DNA from: Cyclaneusma minus
Lineage: Eukaryota; Ascomycota; Leotiomycetes; Marthamycetales; Marthamycetaceae
Direction: 5' to 3'
Assembly (NCBI GenBank): GCA_037179335.1
Contig: JAKZHN010000006.1
Span: 558,001 to 622,000 of the forward strand
Length of the DNA: 64,000 bases
The notes under the pieces are model-generated. The model was not told the DNA's origin and searched no databases. It was given only the letters and a program-made list of their open reading frames with translations. Both the position numbers and the translations under genes were made by a program. This document shows positions 20,755-32,822 of the stretch, piece by piece. The stretch's first letter is position 1; the number at the start of each line of letters is the position of its first letter.

Positions 20755-23700
20755 TTAGTTGTCCAAATTGCCCAAGGCAAGAAGCTGCTTCAGCACTTCG
20801 CGGTTGCTCTCGGGCCTGTTATGCCGCATTCTAAGTGCATCCAACAGCATGTCTTGAGACGGCAGCACGTATAACGGAAGCCCGTTTTTGGGGTCCTCGT
20901 GATTTCGAGCCTTCTCCGAAAGACGACGGAGTACGGAAACGCCTCCTAGGGTAATGTGCTGTATTGCTTCATCTTCCAGCACTCTACCTTGTGGTGCGCC
21001 TCGCTGATGCACCGCAGGTTGCTGCCCCTGATCGGCCATCAGGATCACCACGAGTCTTAGCAGATTCGCCGCGAAGCCATCCTCTGATAGCAGCCAAGAC
21101 CTCGCGAGTTTTGACTCGTTGCCGGGTGCTAGACTCGAGAGGATATCTGCAGCCAGCATCCCTTGCATCAAATATGGCTTTCGAGCGTCTATTATCGGCA
21201 TCGAGTTACCCCGCTTGATTTCCATGGTGCAATCTGGTGTCGGGGATATTGCCAGGCCAAAGGTCCGTGTCAGCAAGTCGTATGGTGGCGGAGAAGCAAC
21301 GTCGGCCGCAAAGATTGCTTTATAGAAGGACCGGTTAGGCTCGTCTCGAGCCAGCAGCTTGGCCAAACTATCGACTGCGGGAGGCAAGTAGCGATGTACT
21401 TGAGGGTCATATGGCGAGAACATGACCCTATCGGAACTTGCAGAGTTGGGTTGAGGACCGGGCGCGAAAGCCAACAGGAAATGTAGCAGACAAAGGGCTT
21501 GTTCCCGACTAGGAAGCGCAATTGCCTGAGACAAGTTGGACAGGAATATTATGACATCTTTCATGAAGTCGAGCGTATTGGCGTTTGTTCTCAAGAGCAT
21601 GTTGCGAGTCCCCAAGTGTCGGATGACGACACAGAGGAACTTTATGACAAGCTCGTCGGCCAACAGAGGGTGGTTGGTTTCGTAGAAAGACAAGTTGCGA
21701 AGGATGGTGGTGATACATATTAGGCGGTCCACCGCACGGTCGAGATTGTATTCCAAGCTTCCAAATACAGGCACATCCGGCAGTAGTTCATTTTCCGCTC
21801 GAGAGCCGCGGACGACGTCTTCATATGATATGACAAGCATATCGTCGGAAACTTCAGCCGCGTTTTCAGCAAGCAACTCAACTTGATCCTCGGCACAATC
21901 GATCAGAGCTTCTACAAGCTCATCACAAAGCCTTAGGTCCAGCTGTAGTCGCTGCTCTACTGACAACGTAGCAAGAGTATCGAGCGCAAGTCGTACCTCG
22001 GCATGGATACCCGATTGAAGACTCATCGTAAGGGCGTGTATGTCTACAAGTCCAAGCTCAAGCACGCTAGGAACGTTGGGCTTGAAATGCAGGACATTAT
22101 CGCCCAAAGTCTGAAGAGCTTCAACATTGACGCCACCCCAAGAGTCCACGATTCGGACCCTTGGATTGAAGACAGCGTCAAGCTCAACTGTCTCAGGTCC
22201 TTTGTTGATCGCGGCAGGTTTCAGATCACCATCTGGGTGTGGAGATGGTAACGACAAGCTTCCATGCTTGCTAGCGGAAGCAGGAGAGGGTATTGGAAAA
22301 GCACTGCCGTTGGGTGTTGGCGTAGCCTCCACGCTGCGCGACATACTGCGAGCATGAGGCTGTGCACTTGGAGGCATTTGATGCTGAGCCTGCGCATGCG
22401 GAGTCGAGAATCCATTGACTTGAGGTTGTTGCGCAGACTGCATTGGAGTCATTTGCTTGGCGGGTGTCATTGGTTTCTGTTGCTGTTGCATTAATTGTTG
22501 GCGCAGCATCTGCTGGTGCCGCACCTGCTGGAGATACTGCGGATCCTGCGGATTCAGCATCTGACTCTGGGGACCCATCTTCGTCGGCGACATCTGTGGA
22601 TGCTGACCCATCATACCAGCTTCCGTCTTCTGCCGTTGCTGCTGCTGCATAGCGTCCTCAAACATCTTCAGATTCCGCTCATAAAGGCCTCTTAGTTGAT
22701 GTGGCGCCTGTTGGTTTTGTACCGGGTTGATATTCAACGCCTGAGCTACATGACCCCATTTGTTCTCGTTCGTCACTCTTGCATAACCGCCCATCTTGCT
22801 GACCACCACGTAAAGGTTCATTATGGGCATCGGGCGGTTATCGACGATCGGGTAGACTTCGAGTGGTAAGCCCCGGGCTTGCATGTACTGCTGTAGGGTT
22901 CGCATGAAAGTCTCGGGATTGGTCTGCGATCGAGCTCCTTGCGCAAGCTGGGGTCGCATGCCTGGTGGTATTTGTCCATTCTGGCTTTGCATCTGTGCCC
23001 TCATCATGGGGTTCATGTTTTGTGGGTTTTGCATTTTTTGGGCTTGCATCATGGCCATCTGCTGTTGCTGTATGCGCAGCTGATACATTGCTTTCTGTTG
23101 CTCAATTTGCTGAGCATTCTGGGGATTCATCCCTTGCGGCGGTTGCGGATACATCTGTGGCATATGGGTTTGTTGCATATGCGCTCCCGGCATCGATACT
23201 GAAGGGGCGGACGTCCGACCCGGACGTGCAAATGCTTGATCATAGCTCTGCATCAGCGCCGGGTTCAGAGGATACGGCATGCTTTGCGTTGAGTCTACGC
23301 GATTGCCGTGTTCTGACTGTGACGGGGAGGCTTGAGAGCCGAACTGTTGAGCGGCAGGAGAGAAGGGGTGCGGCGACGCGGTTGACACACGTTGTGGAAC
23401 CGAACCGGGCCGAAGTTGATTCGCCATGACAGGAGAGGGACTTGGATTGTTGGAGCCGTTGGGCTGGAGATGGGAGTATGGATTCGGTTGCGCCCCGGGA
23501 CCGCCAGCCTGGAAATTCGCATAGGCATTTTGCTGTGGGGTCTGTGACCGCGAGAGCGGCAGCAAGCCGGGCGCTTGACGAGGTGAAGTTCCCAGGCTGT
23601 CTTCCCGGGGACGCGGTCGTTTCGATGGGACTACGGGTTGGGTCTGATAGGCGGGGCTGTTGAAGGCTGGGGACGGGTTGCGCATTCCACCATTCTGCAT

Positions 23701-23871
23701 CCGCTGCTGCAATTGCTGGTTCTGGAACTGCGACGGGTCAAAGGCGGCGCTGTTCTGCAGGTAGGCAGAAGGATCGATCATGCCGGCGGCGCTATTGGGA
23801 TCGCTGAGATGGTTGAAGGCGGCGCCATTGTGGTTCTGGACGGGCGCCGCGTCGTTCATCCAAGAGCTCAT
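20755..23871 (-). CDS. SWI1: SWI/SNF chromatin-remodelling subunit Swi1 (ARID domain)
   Basis: A single long minus-strand frame gives 1,038 residues from the ATG at 23871 (MSSWMNDAAPVQNHN). The first third is low-complexity and rich in Gln, Pro, Asn and Met. An ARID/BRIGHT domain follows at about residues 319-412 (PETFMRTLQQYMQARGLPLE, then NLYVVVSKMGGYARVTNENK and WGHVAQALNI). The C-terminal half is a helical region conserved among fungal Swi1 proteins, with the segment LETLATLSVEQ-like repeats and a final LALGNLDN. The subunit recruits and anchors the SWI/SNF (BAF) nucleosome remodeller. A CTAAC branch-like site and a TTGCAG acceptor lie just upstream (about 23898-23920), so an upstream exon or leader intron may exist and the true start could differ. 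Gln-rich Swi1 N-termini are prone to aggregation in yeast; whether this one is cannot be seen. Confidence 0.9.
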   Translation of the reverse strand: MSSWMNDAAPVQNHNGAAFNHLSDPNSAAGMIDPSAYLQNSAAFDPSQFQNQQLQQRMQNGGMRNPSPAFNSPAYQTQPVVPSKRPRPREDSLGTSPRQAPGLLPLSRSQTPQQNAYANFQAGGPGAQPNPYSHLQPNGSNNPSPSPVMANQLRPGSVPQRVSTASPHPFSPAAQQFGSQASPSQSEHGNRVDSTQSMPYPLNPALMQSYDQAFARPGRTSAPSVSMPGAHMQQTHMPQMYPQPPQGMNPQNAQQIEQQKAMYQLRIQQQQMAMMQAQKMQNPQNMNPMMRAQMQSQNGQIPPGMRPQLAQGARSQTNPETFMRTLQQYMQARGLPLEVYPIVDNRPMPIMNLYVVVSKMGGYARVTNENKWGHVAQALNINPVQNQQAPHQLRGLYERNLKMFEDAMQQQQRQKTEAGMMGQHPQMSPTKMGPQSQMLNPQDPQYLQQVRHQQMLRQQLMQQQQKPMTPAKQMTPMQSAQQPQVNGFSTPHAQAQHQMPPSAQPHARSMSRSVEATPTPNGSAFPIPSPASASKHGSLSLPSPHPDGDLKPAAINKGPETVELDAVFNPRVRIVDSWGGVNVEALQTLGDNVLHFKPNVPSVLELGLVDIHALTMSLQSGIHAEVRLALDTLATLSVEQRLQLDLRLCDELVEALIDCAEDQVELLAENAAEVSDDMLVISYEDVVRGSRAENELLPDVPVFGSLEYNLDRAVDRLICITTILRNLSFYETNHPLLADELVIKFLCVVIRHLGTRNMLLRTNANTLDFMKDVIIFLSNLSQAIALPSREQALCLLHFLLAFAPGPQPNSASSDRVMFSPYDPQVHRYLPPAVDSLAKLLARDEPNRSFYKAIFAADVASPPPYDLLTRTFGLAISPTPDCTMEIKRGNSMPIIDARKPYLMQGMLAADILSSLAPGNESKLARSWLLSEDGFAANLLRLVVILMADQGQQPAVHQRGAPQGRVLEDEAIQHITLGGVSVLRRLSEKARNHEDPKNGLPLYVLPSQDMLLDALRMRHNRPESNREVLKQLLALGNLDN

Positions 23872-26800
23872 GTCTGGTCGTGGTGAGGGCAACCCATCTG
23901 CAAGCACCAGCGACGTTAGCACACATTCAATGGCAGACAACGATCGCGGCGCCCAGCCAAGTGTTCCGCAAGGCTGACTCTCGATGGAGCTCCGGCGTCA
24001 CAGGCCATCGGCGATGGAAGTCGCGACGCGCCTGGTGGCAGGAACTGGGAGGTGAGAGGCGAGAGGCAGCGACGCCGATGCACCACCGCGTCCATGGGAG
24101 CATCAGACGCGTGCGACAGCGAGCCATGGGTCGAGAGCGTCACGAGACATATACGGGCGAGGAATGGAAGGACTCGTTCTTACCTAATAATCCAAAGTCG
24201 CGAGATCTGTAACTTGAGTATTGATGAGCCTTTGGACTTCTTGGAACGGAGTGCCGGTCTTTGCTTTCGACTTGCGGGGTTAGCGTCTACGCAAAGCGAG
24301 CCAATCAGCGTGGGTCCCCCAAGCCGGCACCACCAGCCCTTTGGACTAGCGACCTAGTGAAAGACAAATGACATTCTTCTTTGGGCCAGGAAAGCGCATG
24401 GCCGACAGAATGGAAATGGCACAATTCGGTGCAAGGATGCAGCGGGCTCCAGTTACACCGTGCTGGCGTGGGGTGGAGGAGTGGAGGCAAGGTGCCGCAT
24501 TTGTGGAAGACCGCCCAAGAGCTGGGATCGACGGAAGGGGAGCGCCGTCGAGGAACTTTGTCGCTCACTCAAGCAGAACACATGCAGGCCCGTCTCAGGT
24601 TTCAGTCACTAGACTTTGGGGTTTCCCGGTTTGGCTGAGGGGAGCTAGAGGTGCATGTCGATTCTTGGTTCAAGAGTCTTGACCGCGGAGTCGTGACAGC
24701 TCCCGCCAACCGCCATTGGAGCCATCACAGCTGGAGGGAGGCGACCACTGCCCACCCATCCATGGAGTGACAACCGACACGTCCCAGACGGGCCAGGGTG
24801 ACGGCCACGAGGCAGGAGGGGCAGCAGCAGCAGCAGGCCAAACATAGAGTGCTTGTGAAGGTACACGTACCTTTTCTGTCAGAGGCTGAAGCAGCCAGCA
24901 GAGCAACGCTGGGCCGGAATCCGGGGGGCACCAGAAACCAGTCGAAGTCGCCGAGCAAAGGGGGGGCCGCGCGACGGGACTTCGGGAAACAGCATACAGC
25001 GGGAAGCGGAAAGTCGCCCTGGGCGCGCAATAAGAACTCTGGGCTGGGTGCGGAATAGGTAATTTGGCAGAGAACAGACTTCCTCTCCAGCGGTGTCAGT
25101 AGTGACGTGTTGAGTTGCCTTGCGGGATGCGGTAGAGCCGTTAGCGCCGGGCGAGTGGTGACTTCTGTGCTCGCCCTGGACCCTTTGAAGAACGAGGAAG
25201 ATTCCTAATAACTGAGAATATTTTCAGCAACTAAAAACATTCCAAGTCAATGTCCAGGGATATTCTTGATAATTGGAAGGTTTTCCAGCAATCAAGAATC
25301 CGATTTGTCCGTCCGGTTATCTCTCGAAAAGTCGTTCGGGCCGTGTGATCGCGAATCATGCACTTGCGCAATGGGGGAGCCTTCCCAGAGGACCGGCCCA
25401 CGTTTCAACCGCCTTCGATCGAATCTCCGTCGTCCGCTGTCGTCCGCTGTTTGCTGGAATTTGCCTCAGAGGCCCGTCCGAGCTGTACTGCTTCGTCGTG
25501 CCTTGTCAGTTGCTGCCGTGGTTAATGTGGTGTAGCAAAGCGTACGCTGGCGGCTGGCTTACTTAAGCCGGCCATCGCGAAGGGACCGCCAAGATGCGGT
25601 GGTTGAGGATTGAGTGCCACTCTCGAGTATCTTGGGAAATGGTGGAGGCCACCTCGGAGAAGTTGCGAGAAATCGGAGAAAGCAGAGGAATGGAGGGCTG
25701 AAGGGTCGTCATCCTGGTTGGCGCAACTTTGAGCTGTCCAGATCTCGCTCGTCGTCTATTCGCTGCTGGCTGGGTCGAGAGAGCGAGAGATCGAGTGTCC
25801 GCCACGAGAGCAGCAAAAGAACGAAAGAGAGAGAACGAGAGGGAGAGACACAAAAAACAGGCTCCGTCCGGGGAATGGGCAGACTTTAAGTGGTTTCCTG
25901 GGACAGGGCGGGGCCCTCCCAGATCTGGGTCCCTTCAAGAGGGCGTGACAGCATTGGCGTCCGAGAGGGATATGTGATTAGCGCGCCGGCTTAACATTTG
26001 ACGCCTCGAGTGGCCCAGTCTCTGTAAAGTATCCATGCCTGTTCGACTGCTTCCACGGCTTAATACAGCTGCCGAGTTCTGCAAGATGACTGGCTGCTGC
26101 CGCAGCCCAGCTTCCAACATCCGCCGTTCATGTTGTCCAGAGATTGAGAAGGGCGGTTCTCAGGATCTGCAGTCACCTAATCTAGCCACGAGCCAAGTCC
26201 CACGACAGATCGAGCCAACGGTGTATCACCCATTCCCGGCACTGTTTTGATTGATTCTGCTGTCAGTGCCAGAGGTTTCACTTGGCTGCTGGTCAGGGCT
26301 ACATGATTATTACAGCGGGCCTGTGGTAACTTGTCACCGTCAGTCGTCAACACCTCCAGTCACTCTATCCGGGTGGGGCTCGTCGAGAAAAGATTACACG
26401 GCCATCATGAAGGCTGCTCGGACAAACGAAGCCGTACCACGCTTTTCGAAAACCGGCAGTCCGGAGCCCATCGAGAGCGAGTCATCTCAGAAGAAGGACA
26501 TGCGTTCCCGTTGTCTTAGATGCACGGAGCGAAGGTTATGGCGGCCTGTAGCGCAGTATCGTGACATGATGAAAGTAAAGTAACGGAGAGAACATAGGCG
26601 AGATCCTTCCCAAACCGTTTCAACCCATCAGCCCTAGTGCCACCATTGAACGTGACAGTGCGACCCTCCATACATGTGTCGGAGGAAGTAGAGAACAGAA
26701 AGGAAGCAGTAGGTGCCGCAGCGCAGCGATAGCAGGCAGCGGCCGCAGCCATATGGACCGTCTCGACTTTCGAGGCAGGGAAAACATGTATCATGGGGCG

Positions 26801-27747
26801 GGGCGTGTTAAGAGCGTCTTCTTGCAGGCAGCAGGTCTCTGTGCTGTCCGGTTGTGAGATCGACTCAGTTGCCCGTCATATCCATGGGATTTACATCTGG
26901 AGAGACGTGCGTTCCAGAGCAGGGGTACTCAACCTTGCATCCTGCAACCTTCAATCGGGACGGCCACGCACAAGGACACCCATCCGAGCGAATCCCTCAC
27001 GTCAACGAGGCGATTGGGCGCGGGGGAGGCACGCCAGTCGAGGAGCTGAAAGCCAAAAGTGAGCAATTGGCGAGTGGTGGACGTGGTGGTGGATGCTGTT
27101 TGCTGTTGGAAGCGGCGTCGACGAGGTGTGGGAGTGCATGGATATGCAGCTTCGACTATGCGGCACCACCAAAGCAGGCCGTGAGAACCACATGTTTTAG
27201 CTCCGGGGATGGCCGAGTGTTCTCGGCAGGGAGCCGGCGGTACATGCGAGTTACAAGCTCATTAATCTGCTGACTGCCATATATTGGAAGTGACAGCATG
27301 GATGGGCTGGCGGAATAGAAAGCAAGTCTGGTAAGGGCTAGGCCGCCGCAGATATAAGAAGCACGCTGATTAGCTTTCGACCAAGTCTAGCCGCAAACTG
27401 GAGAAAATCAATACGAAGCATTTGATGTTTGCGAAAGAAGTAAACGCCAGGGCCAGCGACTCACGTTTGTCAATCGGGATATTGTGGTCGATGATTTTGC
27501 CATTTTGGGTAATTCCAGCCAAGCGTCACGTGCCGCAGCTCGGGGATCTTGGCTAGGAGACCCTTGTCTTTTGTTGGTTCTTCCCGCACCACGCCAAAAC
27601 TCTCCATGGGCACGCGTGTGATCCCGCTTTACGAACGCGGCCGTGTCGGGCCCAGCGCTGACTGGAGGAGCTTCGAATCTTGGAAAAGCATCGTGGTGGT
27701 GCTGGCGCCGTGGAAGATTTCCTGACAAGACCAGACACATCGCCATC
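23872..27747. other. Long gene-free region upstream of SWI1 and the EVE-domain gene
   Basis: About 3.9 kb of normal G+C without a supported gene. Open frames are short, overlapping and without recognisable domains. It probably contains the promoter and long 5' leader of SWI1 (an acceptor-like TTGCAG faces its ATG) and the promoter of the THYN1-like gene. A 20-bp GGAATATTC-like degenerate repeat appears near 25200-25300, similar in style to the minisatellite at 5190-5324. A purine-rich patch of GAGA repeats lies near 25780-25850. Confidence 0.5.
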
Positions 27748-29087
27748 ATGCCGAAGAGGAAAGCAGAGCAGCTTGAGTCCTCGAATCCACCGAGACGTTC
27801 GAGTCGCCAGTCCGCGAAGAGCGAGCCAAACCCTCCCGCAGAGAAGGAGCCAGAGGAGGAAACCGTCAAGCAAGTCAAAAAGACTGGCAATGCCACGGAG
27901 AAATCCAAGAATGCCAAAACCGCCAAAGAGGTGAAAGAGGAACTCGAGACAGAATCAAAAGTCGAGGCCGTAAGTACTTTTCTCCTTGCTCGGGATGGTG
28001 GATTCTATCATGTTTGCTTCGCGTTTCGCTTTCTATCGGCTCCTCTTTTTCTACGAGATTGTTCAAAGTCATGATGTCTCGATTGGGCCGGCTACAGCTT
28101 CATGCATGCATGTCATTCTTTGCTTCCACTTGCTCGTTTTATGCATCTTCCGTCTCTGGTGACGCAAGTCGCGTTTTGTGCTTTCTTTGCCTTCTTATCA
28201 CAGACAAACTCTTAGTGCTTTGCATTTCTCCAGAACAGTCAGACACATGCTGTCGTATCTGTGTTTTCACGGGTGCTGGATCTAATGATTTTGGCGCTCT
28301 AGCCAGCTTCCGCGTTTAAAACCAAGTCCGATATTGAATCCAAAGCCAAAGACACAGTAACTTCGGCACCGGAGCAAAATGGCTCTTCATCACGGCAATA
28401 TTGGTTAATGAAAGCCGAGCCAGAAACGAGACTTGAAGGCGGCGTCGACGTCAAGTTCTCCATCGATGATTTGGCTGCGAAAACAGAGCCTGAGCCATGG
28501 GATGGCATCAGAGCATATCCAGGTGAGCTCTCATACCCGGGACTATGTTTGATCATATTGTGTTCCTATTCATAGCAACTGAAGACTGATGCGAAATGGC
28601 TAGCTCGAAATAATCTCCGAGCAATGAAGAAGGGTGATCTCGCATTCTTCTATCATTCCAACTGCAAGGTTCCGGGCATCATTGGTGTTATGGAAATTGT
28701 CCAAGAGCACGAACCCGATCGTAAGTCTTTCTTAGGTAACCCCATGTATTTCTCCTATTTCTGCCCCAGGGAACACACTCCATTAGTTCAGTCAGAATCT
28801 GTGGGCCTTCGCTCACTGCTACTCTAGTGTCGGCACACGATCCGAAAGCACCGTACTATGATCCCAAGGACGATCCGAAGAACCCGAAATGGAGCATTGT
28901 GAAGGTCGAGTTCCGCAGGAAATTCAAAGGGTTGATCTCGCTCAAGGAGTTGAGGGAGTTTCAGACGGAGGGACCGCTGGCGAATATGCAGATGCTGAAG
29001 CAGTCGAGGCTGAGCGTTAGCAAGGTCAGTCCTGAGGAGTGGGAGTTCTTGATGAGCGTTGTGGAAAAGCGAGAGGGTGCGAAGTAG
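27748..29087 (+). CDS. EVE-domain protein, thymocyte nuclear protein 1-like
   Basis: Four exons, 27748-27969, 28303-28522, 28604-28720 and 28828-29087, encode 272 residues. The N-terminal about 100 residues are Lys/Glu-rich and low complexity (MPKRKAEQLESSNPPRRSSR), likely a nuclear-targeting tail. The EVE domain begins at QYWLMKAEPETRLEGGVDVK, runs through GDLAFFYHSNCKVPGIIGVM, and ends near WEFLMSVVEKREGA. EVE domains are related to PUA/YTH folds and are thought to bind modified bases in RNA or DNA; the conserved aromatic cage residues (W and Y in these segments) are present. All introns have GTAAGT or GTGAGC donors. The first intron is long for this window (333 nt). The role in fungi is not established, so function is given from family only. 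Confidence 0.9.
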
Positions 29088-29769
29088 GTTCGGTGCTGGT
29101 GAGGATGGAGGCGTTGGATGAACTGGAATTGCCGGCCACTTGCACACACAAGTATTGTACTCATAATTATCTACTAATGCGAGAAAGCGAAAAGTCTGAA
29201 GATGGGGGTTCGCGGTAATGAAGAAGCTTGAAGTCGGAATTCGAGTCCGATCCTATCGTTTGGTCTCCGTGGTTGGTGTCAATACTCAATTACACCGAGA
29301 TTATCGCATGTGATCGGATATTTCGGTTTACTCAGAGTACTCATACACCGTTATACAGGGCGGCCAATCAACGAGGCCCAGAATCAAACAACGTTGCGGC
29401 TCAGGCTGAGACCCTCAGACCAGATCGTGAACCCCAGATTTCGCTCCCCGCCGACTCAGGGACCAGAACGCGTCCCGGCGCAGAACATTGAAGCTGCCAA
29501 AATCTTCAGAATATTCATAACTGCTCGACCTCTCCGAAACTCCCGCGCAGATTGCGATTCTCAGTCTACCGCACCGCGACCTGCAGTTGGTTACGTCGAA
29601 CCCCACCGGAATCGCATCTCTTATCGGCCTCCCCGAGTCACACAGCTGGTGTGGAGATTTAACTTTGCCACTACCTTACTGCTGAACTTTCCCATCTGCC
29701 TTCGTCTCCACAAGACCGATTGACACTTGAACTTCCCGCCGATCCTGTATTTTTCCCAAGGCCGACAAC
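29088..29769. promoter_or_regulatory. Upstream region of the CaMK gene
   Basis: About 680 bp between the THYN1-like gene and the kinase. It becomes pyrimidine-rich towards 29640-29760, as is common for fungal 5' leaders. No other feature is supported. Confidence 0.45.
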
Positions 29770-31168
29770 ATGACCGAACAGAGCCAGCAACCTCGTCCGC
29801 CCGCCGTCCAGCCATGTCGCTACAAGACCGGCAAAGTCCTAGGAGCCGGATCCTACAGCGAAGTCAAAGAATGCGTCCATATCGACACCGGCCGCTACTA
29901 TGCCGCCAAGGTCATCAACAAGAGACTGATGGCCGGTCGTGAACACATGGTACCATTCCCCTGGTCCTCGCAATTCACTCCTGAAATTGCTACCTAATCT
30001 TCGTGTGCAACGGTCTTGCTAACATCGTGTTCCGCAGGTCCGCAATGAAATCGCCGTCCTAAAACGCGTGTCCATGGGCCACCAGAACATCCTAACTCTA
30101 GTCGACTACTTCGAAACCATGAACAACCTGTACCTCGTTACCGACCTTGCGCTCGGCGGTGAGCTCTTCGATCGCATCTGCCGCAAAGGCTCCTACTACG
30201 AATCCGACGCCGCCGACCTAATCCGCGCTACCCTGTCCGCTGTTGCCTACCTCCACGATCATGGCATCGTACATCGTGATCTGAAGCCTGAGAATTTGCT
30301 CTTCCGTACACCCGAAGACAATGCTGATCTGCTGATTGCCGACTTCGGACTCAGCAGAATCATGGACGAAGAGCAATTCCATGTGCTGACAACTACCTGC
30401 GGAACCCCTGGATACATGGCACCGGAAATCTTCAAGAAAACCGGACATGGCAAGCCAGTGGACGTATGGGCAATTGGCGTGATAACCTACTTTCTATTAT
30501 GCGGCTACACACCTTTTGACCGCGATTCCAACCTGGAAGAAATGCAAGCCATTCTGGTTGCCGACTATTCCTTCACACCCCTCGAATACTGGCGCGGCGT
30601 ATCGCGAGAAGCGAGGGAATTCATCAAGCGCTGTTTGACGATTGATCCGATGCAGAGAATTACCGCACATCAGGCATTATCGCATCCGTTCGTGACCGGT
30701 ATAAGAGAGGGCGATGGAAAGGGCAGCGATCTGTTGCCAGTCGTCAAAAAGAATTTCAACGCAAGACGCACGCTACATGCTGCTATTGACACAGTGCGAG
30801 CGATTAACAAGTTAAGAGAAGGACAGCATGGTATGATGGACGGCGTAATGAGCCATGATCCGAAAAGGGGAGCAGTGCCATTGACGAAGAAACTGGCGCA
30901 GAATGGGAATGCGACGAGTTCGGATAGCGGCTATGCGACTGTGTCTGCAGATGACGATAAGATGGATATCGATAGTGGGAATGGGAGCGGCGGGAGTGGG
31001 GAGAAGACGCCGGTGCCGACTGTGAGTATTATGAAGGATGTGGAGAGACATACGGGGCAGGGACAGACGGAGGCGCAGATTGAGGCGCAGAGGAGGAAGA
31101 TTGCGGAGACGAGCAAGGGGCTGTGGCAGGCGGGCAAGAATACTATGAATCGGGTTAGTGGCCGATGA
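29770..31168 (+). CDS. Calcium/calmodulin-dependent protein kinase, CaMKI type
   Basis: Two exons, 29770-29949 and 30038-31168, encode 436 residues. The kinase domain has the glycine loop LGAGSYSEV (about 24-32), catalytic Lys47 in AAKVINK, HRDLKPENLL (HRD at 139-141), DFGLS (162-166) and the activation loop TTTCGTPGYMAPE, whose Thr is the usual CaMKK target. After the catalytic domain, VVKKNFNARRTLHAAIDTVR fits an autoinhibitory and calmodulin-binding helix with basic and hydrophobic spacing. The C-terminal 110 residues are Ser/Gly/Asp-rich and variable. In filamentous fungi such kinases link calcium signals to cell-cycle and stress responses. I do not assign it to the cmkA or cmkB orthologue group without an alignment. 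Confidence 0.93.
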
Positions 31169-32613
31169 GTTGTGGGTGCTTTCTTGCAAAGATATTCACA
31201 GGATTCGATCCACTAGCGGTATAACACCGCCACTTGGAGCAATATTAGAAGATGAAAACCGGGGTTCATGGAGAACCGGTTGTTTAAACAGAGGAAGACT
31301 TCAGGGAGCTGCTTGCCAGCTACATGGGCTTGGCACAACCCCTTTTTCTCGGCGTTGGCTTTTTCGCTGGCCTGATTTTCAGCGAATGTGTTGGTACTGG
31401 GATACCATATCGTCAAGACACGACGAGAGCGATTCAGCTCATGACTCCAAGGAGTCGTGGTGTTAGGACAACGGTTGATGCTTGTGGGAATAAGCAAGGA
31501 TTTTTGAAGTTTGAGGAGAATACAGAACCGGAAGAATTGCGGTGTGAAACCCTAGCGTTTACCCCTATTTGTCTGCGAGAAAAATCACGGTGACTTGGCG
31601 CAATATGCCGTGGCTCGGTCTAGCTGGCTTACAACTGCCTTTCTTAGTTTACCGTTTGGTGATTCCAAGCGCTCGCTTTACTGACCGGTCTTGGTTTCTT
31701 TTTGAACTTTTTTTTTTACCTTGGACTTATATTGCGAGACGAGGTCTTCGAGCGGAGAGGAAGTTGTGGTTCAAGTGATGTTCGCAATCGCCGCATCCAG
31801 GTTTCCATTCTTGAATAAGGTAGGTAGTGAAGTAGAAAGATGGCTTGGGCCGCTGGTTCGGTACAGTGAACTGTCTTCACTTTGCGTTCCACATCTCCAA
31901 AATTCACTCGGTAGGTCTCGTCGTCTAACCGAAGCTGTTGCTAGTTTCTTTCTTTTTCTTCCTTTTTAGGGTCTAATAGCGATTTCTACCTTGGAGCATC
32001 TCGGCGAACGCACCAATAGGTTTGAAGACATCTTATCGACTTTGGAGACTCGGCCCTTTATGATCCTTGGTAGCTTTTATAAATACCTTGACTAAGGTAG
32101 GGGGCTCGATGGGGCTTGGATCTGGCAAGTCGGGAGGACAGCGAAGCCTTAGCCGGTACCGTAAGACGGGATCATAGAGTTGCTCGGTCAGTGTCTCGAC
32201 GGCTGCGAGAATTGTAGGTTGGTGGATGTGAGGAATGACCTCGATTCATCATACACGCGGCTGCTGGACTCGGTCGAGGACAGAAGAATTCACAATCAAA
32301 GGGTACCTGATCTTTACAGCGCTGTCAGCATTAAGACCTGAACAGGCAGCTAATCCCATCACCTCTCCTGGGTCTTCTTGTAAGTCGAGAAATTCATGGC
32401 CGGAAATTCTATCCGGCCGTTTCTTTCCAGCCGTGTCCAGGCTCAACTTCATGTCGTCCGGATACTAGTCGATGTGCAACAAAATGGGAGAGGTCATGGG
32501 ATTGGCTGGCTGCCTGGATCCAGGTCAGTTTCGTTGCACGCCGTTAGTTTCATATCCGGATGCTCCCTCTGGCGCCCCTCCCACATATTCTCTTCAGCCG
32601 TCTTCTCCAAGGT
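31169..32613. other. Intergenic, left flank of retrotransposon 2
   Basis: About 1.4 kb with no supported gene. Near 32440-32560 there are scattered matches (CCGGATAC, GTCGATGTGCAACAAAATGG) to the tandem repeat found on the other side of the retrotransposon at 38586-38825, so the element landed within or beside older repeat sequence. The last five bases (AAGGT) are the target duplication. Confidence 0.5.
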
Positions 32614-32822
32614 TATTGAGAAGGGCGTTTAGTCTGGTATGACCTGATATAGAACGCTGGTTATGGGGGTGAATAGAACGTTGTATTGACTGCTTAAAAT
32701 TCTAAATTAAGGGCGTTTTCAGACTATAAATATTTAATTTATAGGAGACGCTAATCCCGTTCTAGCTAAGCGGAGTGCTATATAATTATTTCTACAATAG
32801 CCATTGCATTTATTTTTTAATA
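32614..32822 (-). repeat. Left LTR (3' LTR by orientation) of retrotransposon 2
   Basis: 209 bp. Outer end TATTGAGAAGGGCGTTTAGT is largely preserved apart from the terminal TG, now TA; inner end is AT-converted (TTTATTTTTTAATA where the other LTR has CCTATTCCTCAACA). Confidence 0.9.

Noticed and set aside
27408..27510. Minus-strand mini-gene beginning MAKSSTTISRLTN followed by a GTGAGT donor and a possible acceptor TTCTCCAG.
   Set aside because: The spliced product would be only about 32 residues, with no recognised family and no conserved support.
32682..32822. Initial reading of the retrotransposon 2 LTR as starting TGTATTGACTGC with AACGT/AAGGT flanks.
   Set aside because: The match between LTRs extends 68 bp further left, and the longer LTR gives equal 209-bp lengths and an exact AAGGT duplication.
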